This document shows, one piece after another, positions 25,311-33,784 of a stretch of DNA of 64,000 nucleotides. The stretch's first letter is position 1. Every line of letters begins with the position of its first letter. Made by a program: the position numbers and the translations under genes. The notes beneath the pieces are model-generated. The model did no database searches and had not been told where the DNA came from. It worked only from the letters and a program-made list of their open reading frames with translations. Origin of the DNA: Candidatus Methylomirabilis sp. (GTDB taxonomy: Bacteria; Muiribacteriota; Ozemobacteria; Ozemobacterales; Ozemobacteraceae); assembly GCA_020722725.1 (NCBI GenBank), contig DYKG01000014.1, forward strand, positions 1 to 64,000. Direction: 5' to 3'.

Positions 25311-27445
25311 ACGATTTTTCAGATATTGATTCCTTCAGATTTGTTAAGGTTGTTCGTCGTCTGCTTGAACCAGCAACGGAAGAGATGGAAAACCTGCAGA
25401 AAGAAGACTGTTCTGATGAACTGCGCTTTGAAGCTCTGCTCAGCCTTGGTAAAATTGGAGATAACCGCTCTTTGCCGGTTTTAACCAGGGCTTTTGAAGA
25501 AAACCCTGATTATATCGAGCCGATAACCGCGCTGGGCTATTTAAAAAGCAGTACTCCGGTGCCTAAGCTTCTTGAACGACTGAAAGACCCTGATGCTCTG
25601 TTCAAAGAAGAAATCGTCAGGGTTCTGGGCGAAATCGGTGATCCGATGGCGGCCAAAACCCTGATGGAACTCCTTCATGATGAAGACCGCATGGTGCGAT
25701 ATTATTCTGCCCGGGCTCTGCATAAAATGGGCGGACGCGATGTGGTGCAGAGTCTGTGCAGTCTGCTCAATGACCCTGATGAATGGATAGTCATCAATGT
25801 TCTCGAAATTCTTTCGAAGTTAAATGACCCTGAAGCAATTCCAGCGCTGGTTGGGCAGTTTGAAGTGGCACGCGATTCGCGATTGAAGGCGATAATCATT
25901 TCGTCTTTGTCAACCTTTGCTGAAGGTAGATTGCTTAAAACTTTCGAAACCGGTCTTTCGTCGTTTGACCCGAGAATTCAGGCTAATTCAGTTGAAGCGA
26001 TTTCGCGGTTGAAAATTCCGGCACTTGAAATGAAACGAAAACTCAAGAAATTCTATGGTCACCCGAACAACCGTGTACGTGGCAATGTCTGTATTGCTCT
26101 TGCCCAGGCGGATTCAGAAATGGTTAAATCTGAAATTAAACAGATGCTTGAAAGCACTGATGCATCAACCCGTCGGTCAGCTGCTTTTGTCCTGGCTAAA
26201 GTAGAACTGCCGGAAAGGGTTGGACTTATTCATCGGTTATTACAGGACAGCAATTTTGGAGTACGCAAGATGGCTTTAAAAGCGGCATTAGAGCTCGAGG
26301 GTAACGTGGGAATAAAAGAAATTTTGCCTTTAATGGCTGATGAGAACCAGTGGGTTCGCAAGCAGGCAGTTGAATGCGCAATTCGTATCGAGGATTTTTC
26401 GTCGACCAGCGTTCTGGAAATGTTTGAAAAAGAGCAGAGTCCGGCAGTCATTGAAAGCATTTTGAAGTTCATAGTCGAGCGCAATTTAAAGTCAGCAGTT
26501 GGAATGATCTTTGATCGCATTCGCCGCGAGCCTGAAGAAGAATTACCATGGTTGATTGCCGCACTTGGCCACCTGGGGGCGATTGAAGAGCTTGGCAAGG
26601 TTAAAAAATTTCTTGGGCCAGTCAGGGCCGAAGTTTTCAGTGAATATTTTCAGGCTTTGCTTTTAAATGGAGATTTGACCGTTTTTTCTGAACTCGGTAA
26701 AGCGTTGAAAGACCGCAAGCGTGAGAACGAGATGTTAACCTGGTCAAGGGTAGCTGGTTCGGTGGGAAGCTTTGCCACCGATACGGGCCGGTATTCAAAA
26801 ACCATGTATCAGGCCCTGCTCGATGAGGTTCAGAAAGATATGGATGGGTTGGCGGCCATGAGTCTGCCGGCAAAATCCGGCAAAGAAGACCTGGCAGAGG
26901 CAATCAGACTGCATGATGCAGGTGAACATGCCAAAGCAAAAAATCTGCTCGAACCACTGGCAAAATCATTTGCCGACGATGATGAAATTCAGTTCTATCT
27001 TGCAAGCAGCTGTTACAACCTTGGCGAAATGGCAAAAGCTCAGAGTATGCTTGAAAAAATACAGCGGCCGGATGGTTATCTTGAGGCTGCCATATTGCTT
27101 GGCCAGATCTATTTCAAGAAAAAAGAGTGGCGGCTGTTGATCGATTGCTATGAGCGCGTGTCGGCGCAGATTGTCGACAATGATCGGCGCAATTTCATTC
27201 GCGTGTTTGGGGCGTTGGGGCTGGCCTATTTCCATGAAAAGGCTTATGACAAGGCAATTGTTGCCTTGAATCGAGGTCTGCAGGCCAATCCCAGAGATCT
27301 TTCCTCGTCGTATCATCTGGCTCTTTGTTATTATGCAATCGGTGAGACGGAAAAGGCTAAAAAAATACTTGAAAGCCTTCGCAAGACTCTGCCAGCCGAC
27401 AGCAAGGTGCTGAAAAATGTTATTGAACTGCTACAGAGAATTTGA
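25307..27445 (+). CDS. HEAT-repeat plus TPR fusion protein inside the PilT operon
   Basis: The 712-residue protein repeats the architecture of the protein at 19140-21554. HEAT-type repeats fill residues about 20-480 (LRFEALLSLGKIGDNRSLPV, LMELLHDEDRMVRYYSARAL), and TPR units occupy about 540-712 (DDEIQFYLASSCYNLGEMAK, AFIVALNR-type repeat near the end). It is cytoplasmic, without signal peptide or enzyme motif. The start overlaps the stop of the second PilT (ATGA) and AAGGAG lies eight bases upstream. Embedded among four PilT proteins, it is a good candidate for a scaffold or adaptor that binds the retraction ATPases; that is inference from position. Confidence 0.85.
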   Translation: MNDFSDIDSFRFVKVVRRLLEPATEEMENLQKEDCSDELRFEALLSLGKIGDNRSLPVLTRAFEENPDYIEPITALGYLKSSTPVPKLLERLKDPDALFKEEIVRVLGEIGDPMAAKTLMELLHDEDRMVRYYSARALHKMGGRDVVQSLCSLLNDPDEWIVINVLEILSKLNDPEAIPALVGQFEVARDSRLKAIIISSLSTFAEGRLLKTFETGLSSFDPRIQANSVEAISRLKIPALEMKRKLKKFYGHPNNRVRGNVCIALAQADSEMVKSEIKQMLESTDASTRRSAAFVLAKVELPERVGLIHRLLQDSNFGVRKMALKAALELEGNVGIKEILPLMADENQWVRKQAVECAIRIEDFSSTSVLEMFEKEQSPAVIESILKFIVERNLKSAVGMIFDRIRREPEEELPWLIAALGHLGAIEELGKVKKFLGPVRAEVFSEYFQALLLNGDLTVFSELGKALKDRKRENEMLTWSRVAGSVGSFATDTGRYSKTMYQALLDEVQKDMDGLAAMSLPAKSGKEDLAEAIRLHDAGEHAKAKNLLEPLAKSFADDDEIQFYLASSCYNLGEMAKAQSMLEKIQRPDGYLEAAILLGQIYFKKKEWRLLIDCYERVSAQIVDNDRRNFIRVFGALGLAYFHEKAYDKAIVALNRGLQANPRDLSSSYHLALCYYAIGETEKAKKILESLRKTLPADSKVLKNVIELLQRI

Positions 27446-27512
27446 TTTCTGCTGGTGAATTAATTCTGGCAATCTGCCGATTAACCGGAAAATTGTAGTT
27501 GCGAGGTTTTAG

Positions 27513-28562
27513 ATGTCAGATTTGTTTAAAGTTTGCCACGAAGTGATCGGCAAAGGCGGTTCTGATATACATATTTTTCCCGATCAGCCGGTTTTTTACC
27601 GAGCCAGCGGCAGGATCGGAAAGCTGGAAAACCTGATTTTAACCGAAGATCAGGTAAAGAAGATCATTCTTGAAACAAGCACGCCCAAGGCGCGCGAGAT
27701 TCTGGGTAAACAGCGGCAGGTCACCTATGCCGAGATGGTGGCGAATGTGGGCCGGGTAAGATTCTCGGTATTTCTCGACAAAGGTCATTTTGCTCTTGCA
27801 ATGCGAATTCTGGCCAATAAAATCTATGAGCTTGAAGAGCTTGGGTTTGCCGAGGGGGTGCGCCGGGTGCTTTCCATGACTAATGGTCTCATTCTGGTTG
27901 GAAGTCCATCGGGTGAGGGCAAGTCAAGCACCATTGCTGCAATTTTGAATTTCATCAACAAGCATTTTGAAAAGAGTATTTTTACCATTGAGAATCCGGT
28001 TGAGTTCGTTTTTAAAGATGAAAAATCGGCGTTTATTCAACGCAGTATTCCGGTAGATATTTCCAACTTTTATGCGGGCATGTGTGAAGCTTATAGGGTT
28101 GATCCAGATATTGTTGTTTCCGATTCAATCAATTATCCCGATGCAATGGATCAGGCGCTTACTTTAAGTGAGTCGGGCAGCCTGGTGATCGGGTCGACTG
28201 AAGGTGGAGACTGCCAGCAGATTCTCGATCGCCTGATCAACTTTCGCGAGCCGCATGAACGTGATGCTTTGCGCAGCAAATTGGCGGCTCAACTCAATAT
28301 GATTATCAGTCAGCGACTGGTGCCGACTGACGGTGGCGGGCGAGTGCCCATTTTTGATATCATGATCAATACGCCTCAGATGAAAACCTTGATTAAAAGC
28401 AGTAATATGACCATGTTCAGAGCCCTTCAGAGCCAGGGCGAAATTGCCGGTATGAAAAACTTTGATAATCAGCTGAGCCAGATGATGCGAAAGAGAACGG
28501 TGACCCAGAAAACTGCAATTGAATTTGCCATCGACAAGAGCCGCCTGAGCGGTCAGTCTTGA
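27513..28562 (+). CDS. PilT-family protein with altered catalytic motifs (PilT 3)
   Basis: The 349-residue protein is plainly of the PilT family (GGSDIHIFPDQPVFYRASGR at the start, TIENPVEFVFKDEKSAFIQR). It keeps a Walker A of the form GSPSGEGKSS near residues 130-138. The Walker B region reads DPDIVVSDSINYPDAM, so the catalytic glutamate of the usual GEMR is lost. The His box TLHT is replaced by GSTEGGD. It may still bind nucleotide but should hydrolyse it poorly or not at all. GAGGT stands seven bases before the ATG. It begins the second half of the operon, after a 67-base gap. Confidence 0.88.
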   Translation: MSDLFKVCHEVIGKGGSDIHIFPDQPVFYRASGRIGKLENLILTEDQVKKIILETSTPKAREILGKQRQVTYAEMVANVGRVRFSVFLDKGHFALAMRILANKIYELEELGFAEGVRRVLSMTNGLILVGSPSGEGKSSTIAAILNFINKHFEKSIFTIENPVEFVFKDEKSAFIQRSIPVDISNFYAGMCEAYRVDPDIVVSDSINYPDAMDQALTLSESGSLVIGSTEGGDCQQILDRLINFREPHERDALRSKLAAQLNMIISQRLVPTDGGGRVPIFDIMINTPQMKTLIKSSNMTMFRALQSQGEIAGMKNFDNQLSQMMRKRTVTQKTAIEFAIDKSRLSGQS

Positions 28563-28576
28563 TTGGAGCGGAAATT

Positions 28577-29617
28577 ATGGATACCAGAAAATTAATAATC
28601 GATGTTCAGAAAGCCGGAGGTACCGAGCTGCACCTGAAAATCGGCTCTCACCCATTGATGCGCAAAAACAAATTTCTGCGCAAAATCGATGCACCGGTTT
28701 TACAGCCCGATGACATGCAGAATATGATCAAACAGCTTCTTTCTTCTGAAGACCAGAAAAAATTTGAAAAGCTCAGCTCATTTGAAGCAAACTTTTTTGG
28801 CAAACCGCCGTGCAATTTCAGATTGACTCTGTATCATTCACAACAGAAACCGGTTGCAATAATCAAGATAATTTCCAGCAATATACCGACTTTAAAAGAC
28901 ATCCGCTTTCCTGAATATATGGCCAATTATGCCAATGCCCGCCGCGGACTTTTCATTCTCGCTGGTCCGGCGCGGTCAGGAATTTCAACATCACTGGCGG
29001 CACTGATTGAACAGGTCAATTGCAATCAGCAAAAACATATTCTAGTGATTGAAGACCCGATTGAATTTATCTATGAACCAAAAGGCTGTCGCATTTCTCA
29101 GCGCCAGTTCGGCAAAGACATAAACATGATCGAGCAGGGTATCAATTTTTCCAAACGAATGAATGTCGATACACTGGTAATCGGTGATCTCAAGTGCGAG
29201 ATTCCATTCAAAAGTATACTTGAATATGTGGCCGGCGGTCATTTTGTAATCCTTTCAATGCAGACTCTCGGCATGGTAAATACTCTCGAAAAATTCATTT
29301 TCGCTTTTCCAGAAAAAGATCGGGAATATGTATACCAGGTTTTGTCGGAAAATCTGCTTGGAATAGTATCGCAGGCTTTGATTGCCGACCTTGCCGGTCA
29401 AAAAGTGGTTCCGGTTCATGAAACTCTGGTAATGAACCCAACCGCCGCAAGTATTATTTTCAAAGGGAAAATTTCGCAGCTTGAGCCCAATATTACCAGT
29501 TTGGGCGAGGGCAGCATGCTGTTTGCCCAGACTATTCAGAAACTTTATTTGAAAGCTGAACTTGATCGAAATGCGGGCGAGAATTTTCAGGAATTTTATC
29601 GTGGAATGAGGGTTTGA
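28577..29617 (+). CDS. PilT-family pseudo-ATPase lacking the Walker A lysine (PilT 4)
   Basis: The 346-residue protein retains the fold of PilT (ELHLKIGSHPLMRKNK, VIEDPIEFIYEPKGCRISQR). Walker A reads GPARSGIST near residues 130-138: the lysine that binds phosphate is isoleucine. Walker B reads VDTLVIGDLKCE, without the glutamate, and the His box is SMQTLG. It is therefore a predicted pseudo-ATPase. The start at 28577 is chosen over TTG 28559 because GGAG lies at 28565-28568, eight bases before it. It is coupled to the pseudopilin gene downstream and could form mixed rings with the intact copies or act as an anchor subunit; this is inference. Confidence 0.88.
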   Translation: MDTRKLIIDVQKAGGTELHLKIGSHPLMRKNKFLRKIDAPVLQPDDMQNMIKQLLSSEDQKKFEKLSSFEANFFGKPPCNFRLTLYHSQQKPVAIIKIISSNIPTLKDIRFPEYMANYANARRGLFILAGPARSGISTSLAALIEQVNCNQQKHILVIEDPIEFIYEPKGCRISQRQFGKDINMIEQGINFSKRMNVDTLVIGDLKCEIPFKSILEYVAGGHFVILSMQTLGMVNTLEKFIFAFPEKDREYVYQVLSENLLGIVSQALIADLAGQKVVPVHETLVMNPTAASIIFKGKISQLEPNITSLGEGSMLFAQTIQKLYLKAELDRNAGENFQEFYRGMRV

Positions 29618-29619
29618 TA

Positions 29620-29988
29620 ATGAAATGCAGGGGCTTTACCCTGATCGAAATGAGTGTGGTGGTTGCGATTATCGGCATGCTTTATGCCGCAGTGGTTCCC
29701 ATGTACGGCAAAACGATTATTCGCAGTAAAGAAACTGCTTTGAAGCAGGATCTTCATATTTTTCGCAAAACCATCGACGGATATTTCAAAGATCGAGGTT
29801 ATTACCCGGTCAGTTTGCAGAGCCTGGTTGAAGATGGCTATATGCGGGCGATTCCGGTTGACCCGTTTACTGAGAGTGCCGAGAGCTGGGTTCCTATACC
29901 ATCAGAGCCAGGGAAAATTGATGTTTACGATGTTAAATCAGGATCAGAAAAAATCGGCCTTGATGGGCAGAAATATTCGGAGTTCTGA
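29620..29988 (+). CDS. GspG-like pseudopilin
   Basis: The 122-residue protein begins MKCRG followed by FTLIEMSVVVAIIGMLYAA, a class III leader with glycine at -1 and Glu at +5. The soluble part has the GspG/type II secretion pattern: KQDLHIFRKTIDGYFKDRG, YPVSLQSLVEDGYMRAIPVD, and a C-terminal ESWVPIPSEPGKIDVYDVKS. GAGGG at 29608-29612 sets the ATG at 29620. It resembles the major pseudopilin that builds a short piston-like fibre, which suits its place behind the PilT genes. Confidence 0.88.
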   Translation: MKCRGFTLIEMSVVVAIIGMLYAAVVPMYGKTIIRSKETALKQDLHIFRKTIDGYFKDRGYYPVSLQSLVEDGYMRAIPVDPFTESAESWVPIPSEPGKIDVYDVKSGSEKIGLDGQKYSEF

Positions 29989-29995
29989 TCAGGTA

Positions 29996-30376
29996 ATGAT
30001 AAATAGAACAGCGAAAAATGGGGCAGCTCTTCTTGGCGTGACCATTTTCGCCATTCTTCTTGCCATCGGTCTTTCGGTTGCAATGCCATTGGCAACGCGC
30101 GAATACACCAGAGAAAAGGAAGAAACACTGCGCTTTGCGTTAGGTGAATTCAGACGGGCAGCAGAAAAATTTCAGCGATGTAATCAGCGCCTGCCGAACA
30201 ATATTGATGAGCTTCTTTCAGATGAAAACGGCAGCCGATTTCTGCGTCGGCGTTACATAGACCCGATTACCGGAAAATTTGACTGGCAGACGGAGATTTC
30301 TTCGCAGACTTTTGTGGTGCACTCTTCATCAAAAGAACCGAGTCTTGCGGGTATTCCTTATTCAGATTTCCGCTGA
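29996..30376 (+). CDS. Second GspG-like pseudopilin, atypical leader
   Basis: The 126-residue protein has KNG followed by AALLGVTIFAILLAIGLSV near its N terminus, a pilin-type hydrophobic helix without Glu5. The soluble domain keeps GspG-style features: ETLRFALGEFRRAAEKFQ, LPNNIDELLSDENGSRFLRR, DPITGKFDWQ and a final SLAGIPYSDFR. The ATG at 29996 lies seven bases after the previous stop; the ribosome binding site is poor, so translation is probably coupled. A longer frame from 29828 overlaps the previous gene fully and is not used. Its end overlaps the HU-like gene on the other strand by 15 bases. Confidence 0.75.
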   Translation: MINRTAKNGAALLGVTIFAILLAIGLSVAMPLATREYTREKEETLRFALGEFRRAAEKFQRCNQRLPNNIDELLSDENGSRFLRRRYIDPITGKFDWQTEISSQTFVVHSSSKEPSLAGIPYSDFR

Positions 30377-30625
30377 AATGTATTTCGCAGCCTTGAATCT
30401 GATCTGCAGTCCGGCTTTTACCAGGGTTTCTCTGCCAAAAAGCTTGATCTGCCGGGCTTTAAGTCTGCGACAGCTGAACCGGCCGAATTGATGAATGCTG
30501 ATCGTATCATGATCTTTCATGGTTTCGGCGATAACATCAATAAATGCCTGGTAAAAAGCCGCAGTTTCAACATTGGTGATTCGTGCTCTGGTTCTAATTT
30601 CTTTAAGCAGCTGATTTCTGGTCAA
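30362..30625 (-). CDS. HU/IHF-family DNA-binding protein
   Basis: The 87-residue protein has the HU outline: N-terminal helices (TRNQLLKEIRTRARITNVET, AAFYQAFIDVIAETMKDHDT) and the strand ISIHQFGRFSCRRLKARQIK leading into the DNA-binding arm, then LQIRFKAAKYI. The arm is poorer in proline and glycine than in standard HU (the usual RNPxTG is not visible), so this is a divergent member. It follows recN with a three-base gap on the minus strand, and its 3' end overlaps the end of the convergent pseudopilin gene. Confidence 0.8.
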   Translation of the reverse strand: MTRNQLLKEIRTRARITNVETAAFYQAFIDVIAETMKDHDTISIHQFGRFSCRRLKARQIKLFGRETLVKAGLQIRFKAAKYISAEI

Positions 30626-30628
30626 TTT

Positions 30629-32317
30629 TCATGCTCCGGCCGATAGATTTTTCTGGAGAAGATTTTTGGCAAACGCTATGCCTTCCGGGTCCGTTTGTCC
30701 GAGCATTCTGGCAATTTCAGCGATTCTCTCGTCGTTTACAACCTGGTTGATTTCTACTCTGGTCGATCCATTCTCTATTGATTTGCTTACGGTAAAATGC
30801 GAAGTTCCTTCTTTGGCTATCTGATGCAGGTGGGTAACAAGAAGAACCTGTTTCTGAGTTGCAAGCGATCTTAAACTGGCAGCCACCGCCTCAGCGGTTT
30901 TTCCGCCAATGCCGGCGTCGATTTCATCGAAGAGCAGAGTCGGTAAGTCATCGCTTTGGGCCAACACCTTTTTTATTGCCAGAGCTACTCTCGAAAGTTC
31001 GCCGCCCGATGCAATTTTTCTCAGCGGGCCTCCGGGAGCACCAGGGTTGAGAGACACACAGAATTCGACTTGTTCAGCACCATTTGGCCCTGGCGTAACT
31101 GGCGCAAGGACAATGGTTAAGCAGGCTGAATTGAAGCCCAGCCCCTGCATTTCTTTTGAAACTGCCTTTTCAAGACTGGTAGCAAGTTTTTTGCGCTCGG
31201 CACTTACTTCGGATGCCAGTTGGTCAAATTTTTGATTTATTTCGTTAAGAGCTTTTCTGATTTTTTCCCGGCTTGAATCTGGTTCAAACAATTCAGATAA
31301 TTGTTCTTTAACTTCTGTTTGCAGGTCAAACAAACCATTGAAATCCCGGTGGTATTTTCTGCAACATCTCGAAATATCTGATAATCTTGCCTGAATCTCA
31401 TACAGCCTGTCTGGGTCGAGCTCTGTGCTCTCTGACAAGTCCTGCAGCTCAGAATTCAGGTCCTGAAGTTCATGAAATATTGAAGTGGCACGCTTTTCTG
31501 CATCAGCAATTCGAGAATCGTATTCTGAAATGCGGCGCAGACAATCTGAAGCTTTGAAGCAGAGTGAGGTTGCTCCGGGTCGCTCTTCTTCTCCGGAGAG
31601 GGCGTTGATCGACCCCTGTAGCATGCTGATAATAGTTTCAGCGTGGCTGAGTTTTTTTAAATTTTCTTTTAACTCTTCTTCTTCATCAGGATTTTTCAGA
31701 CCCAGTTTTTCAAGATCCTGTAAAATCTCCTGCAGTTCCTGGATTTTCCGGGTTGAGTGTTGTTGCCTTTGCTCCAGCTCCAGGAATTTTTGCTGCAAAT
31801 CCTGGCGTTGCTGGTAAACATTTTTTAGCTCGTCAAGATTCTTCAGGTGTTTTTCTGAACCTGTGCGGTCAAGATAGCGTCTTTGAATTTCAGGAACGAG
31901 AAGGGTCTGGTGTTCATTCTGGCCATGAATTTCCATAAGGTGTGGCCCGATTTGCCTGATCATCGCAACCGTAGTCATTTGCCCATTTACCATTATTTTT
32001 CCCGCGCCGTCCTCTTTGAATGTTCGTGAAATTAAAAGACAGTCAGGGTCATCTTCGTTTATAAGGGCGCTTTCTTCAAGAAGGCTTTTTAACTCAAAGA
32101 GTTTTTCTATGTTGAATTGTGCCTGTACGCGGGCAGTTGTTTTGCCAGGCAGAACAATGCCCGATCGTGATTTTTTGCCAAGAAGAAGTCGAACAGCCTC
32201 AAGCAAAACGCTCTTTCCTGCGCCGGTTTCACCGGTTATTACGTTGAGACCTCTGGCAAAAGAAAGTTCGGCTGATTGCATGAAAAGAAAGTTTTCTAGA
32301 TGAATTTCCTGGATCAT
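30629..32317 (-). CDS. recN: DNA repair protein RecN
   Basis: The 562-residue SMC-like protein has Walker A VITGETGAGKSVLLEAVRLL near residue 30, a long central coiled coil with a hinge (LDELKNVYQQRQDLQQKFLE through to the LSEL segments), the ABC signature SGGELSRVALAIKKVLA and Walker B TLLFDEIDAGIGG. RecN acts in double-strand break repair and tethering. Length and order are normal. The gene lies 25 bases downstream of the SpoIID-type gene and just upstream of the HU-like gene. No clear ribosome binding site lies directly in front of the ATG; AGGA is about 22 bases away. Confidence 0.95.
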   Translation of the reverse strand: MIQEIHLENFLFMQSAELSFARGLNVITGETGAGKSVLLEAVRLLLGKKSRSGIVLPGKTTARVQAQFNIEKLFELKSLLEESALINEDDPDCLLISRTFKEDGAGKIMVNGQMTTVAMIRQIGPHLMEIHGQNEHQTLLVPEIQRRYLDRTGSEKHLKNLDELKNVYQQRQDLQQKFLELEQRQQHSTRKIQELQEILQDLEKLGLKNPDEEEELKENLKKLSHAETIISMLQGSINALSGEEERPGATSLCFKASDCLRRISEYDSRIADAEKRATSIFHELQDLNSELQDLSESTELDPDRLYEIQARLSDISRCCRKYHRDFNGLFDLQTEVKEQLSELFEPDSSREKIRKALNEINQKFDQLASEVSAERKKLATSLEKAVSKEMQGLGFNSACLTIVLAPVTPGPNGAEQVEFCVSLNPGAPGGPLRKIASGGELSRVALAIKKVLAQSDDLPTLLFDEIDAGIGGKTAEAVAASLRSLATQKQVLLVTHLHQIAKEGTSHFTVSKSIENGSTRVEINQVVNDERIAEIARMLGQTDPEGIAFAKNLLQKNLSAGA

Positions 32318-32342
32318 GGCTGGTGAAGTTCAGATTTTCCTG

Positions 32343-33683
32343 CTAATTGGTTGAGGTTGCTTTGAAGATTTCGGGTTGAACCGGGTTCCAGAAAATTTTT
32401 TTTAACCCTGAGTTTTGTCTGGATCCTGTACCCGAAATGGTTTTTAATATTCCAAGTAAAGACTTTGAGTTTTTTTGCCCGGAATTTGAATCATTTATTT
32501 GAATCTGAGTCGGGTTTGGTGGAAACTCAAGCCCGGTCGGAGTTTTTTCAGGCTCGGCAGGTTTCATTGCGAGAATAATGGGTTTTTCGTCAATGTCCGG
32601 GTTGGTTTTGCCGGATTTACCATAATTCATTGTGAGAATTCTGGTTCCCGGGTAATAGAATCCCAGGATCTGTCTGGAAGTGTAGCCAATAATTCCCATG
32701 CCAATTGCGCCATCCTGACACATTCCCACCCGATGTCCAAAACTTTTAGTGATTTTGTCGCGGGTATTGGCAGGAAATGAGCGAACAATTAGATTTTTTT
32801 CCGGTTTTGGCAGTCTGTCTATTTTGCCTGATCTGCTCTTTTTAAATCTTGAGCCTATGCTGCAGAAAGTTTCCTTTCCCTTGATACCATCAAGGTGTGA
32901 AACAAGGTACGGAATACCGGGACCACCCCAGGCAGCACTCGAACTAATAATAATTCCACCGCAATTTGAGTGATAGACGCTGTTGGCTGGTTCATTGCCA
33001 AAAGCCAGGACATTGCCGGTAGTAGCTTTTACCGCTTTGCTTGTCTCTTTCATTTCGCGAACAATACCTGTGTAAACCTGGCAATGAACTGTGTCACAGA
33101 GATGATACCCTGATTTTTTCATATGTTTGTTTATATTTCTAACTGCATAAGTGCGGGCTGCAATTGCCTGTGCTTCAAGGGCAGGTGCCGGTGCGCGATT
33201 GAAAATCTCACAGGGCACCACAGATTTGAGATAATCTTCAATATCGACCTGATTGATGGCAAAGAGATTCGCGCCTTCGTTTCTTACAGCGATAGAGCCT
33301 CGATAGCTGCGTGGTTTTTTCCCGGGAGAAGACAGTTTAATGTAAAATGGCGGCTTTCCAACCGGGGAAAAAAGGAACTCACCCTGTAGATTCTGTATAC
33401 TCTTTTTGCCATCTATTAGAATCTTAACGGACTTATTCTTCTGTGGGATGATTTCAAGGATTTGAGCCTTGCCTGAGTAAACGGCCTGATGTCTGACGTT
33501 GTCGAAAATTTCAACATAGCCATTGCCTGGCTCGATTCGAAGTGACTTTGGGTGCCCGAGTGATGCAAGGCCTACTCTGATCATCCGGTCAATTTTTAAA
33601 AAACTCTGGCCAGAAAGCACATTGGAATGAAGGGAAATCAGTAGAAAAAAAATAAAAAGAAACTTGCACTGTTTATACATCAT
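32343..33683 (-). CDS. SpoIID/LytB-domain exported protein
   Basis: The 446-residue protein has a signal peptide (MMYKQCKFLFIFFLLISLHS, then SGQS). The SpoIID domain is clear: VDIEDYLKSVVPCEIFNRAP, LEAQAIAARTYAVRNINKH, and VYHSNCGGIIISSSAAWGG. SpoIID-type enzymes are lytic transglycosylases acting on glycan strands without stem peptides; LytB relatives modulate wall amidases. They occur in many non-sporulating bacteria. The C-terminal 100 residues are low in complexity and follow a DEKPIILAMKPAEPEKTPTG linker. A strong leaderless-type promoter precedes it. It heads the unit with recN and the HU-like gene. Confidence 0.88.
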   Translation of the reverse strand: MMYKQCKFLFIFFLLISLHSNVLSGQSFLKIDRMIRVGLASLGHPKSLRIEPGNGYVEIFDNVRHQAVYSGKAQILEIIPQKNKSVKILIDGKKSIQNLQGEFLFSPVGKPPFYIKLSSPGKKPRSYRGSIAVRNEGANLFAINQVDIEDYLKSVVPCEIFNRAPAPALEAQAIAARTYAVRNINKHMKKSGYHLCDTVHCQVYTGIVREMKETSKAVKATTGNVLAFGNEPANSVYHSNCGGIIISSSAAWGGPGIPYLVSHLDGIKGKETFCSIGSRFKKSRSGKIDRLPKPEKNLIVRSFPANTRDKITKSFGHRVGMCQDGAIGMGIIGYTSRQILGFYYPGTRILTMNYGKSGKTNPDIDEKPIILAMKPAEPEKTPTGLEFPPNPTQIQINDSNSGQKNSKSLLGILKTISGTGSRQNSGLKKIFWNPVQPEIFKATSTN

Positions 33684-33689
33684 GCACGG

Positions 33690-33718
33690 ATTTTACCCCG
33701 TCAAACAAGCTGAGTCAA
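33690..33718 (-). promoter_or_regulatory. Sigma-70 promoter of the SpoIID/recN unit, leaderless type
   Basis: On the minus strand TTGACT (33718-33713), a 17-base spacer and TAAAAT (33695-33690) are followed by six bases and the ATG at 33683. No ribosome binding site is present. It is one of the clearest examples of the pattern in this window. Confidence 0.75.
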
Positions 33719-33784
33719 TATGACAAATAAAGATAAGTGAAAAAAAATGGCAAAATTGGCAGAAGCGACTGATTTTTCCGACTT

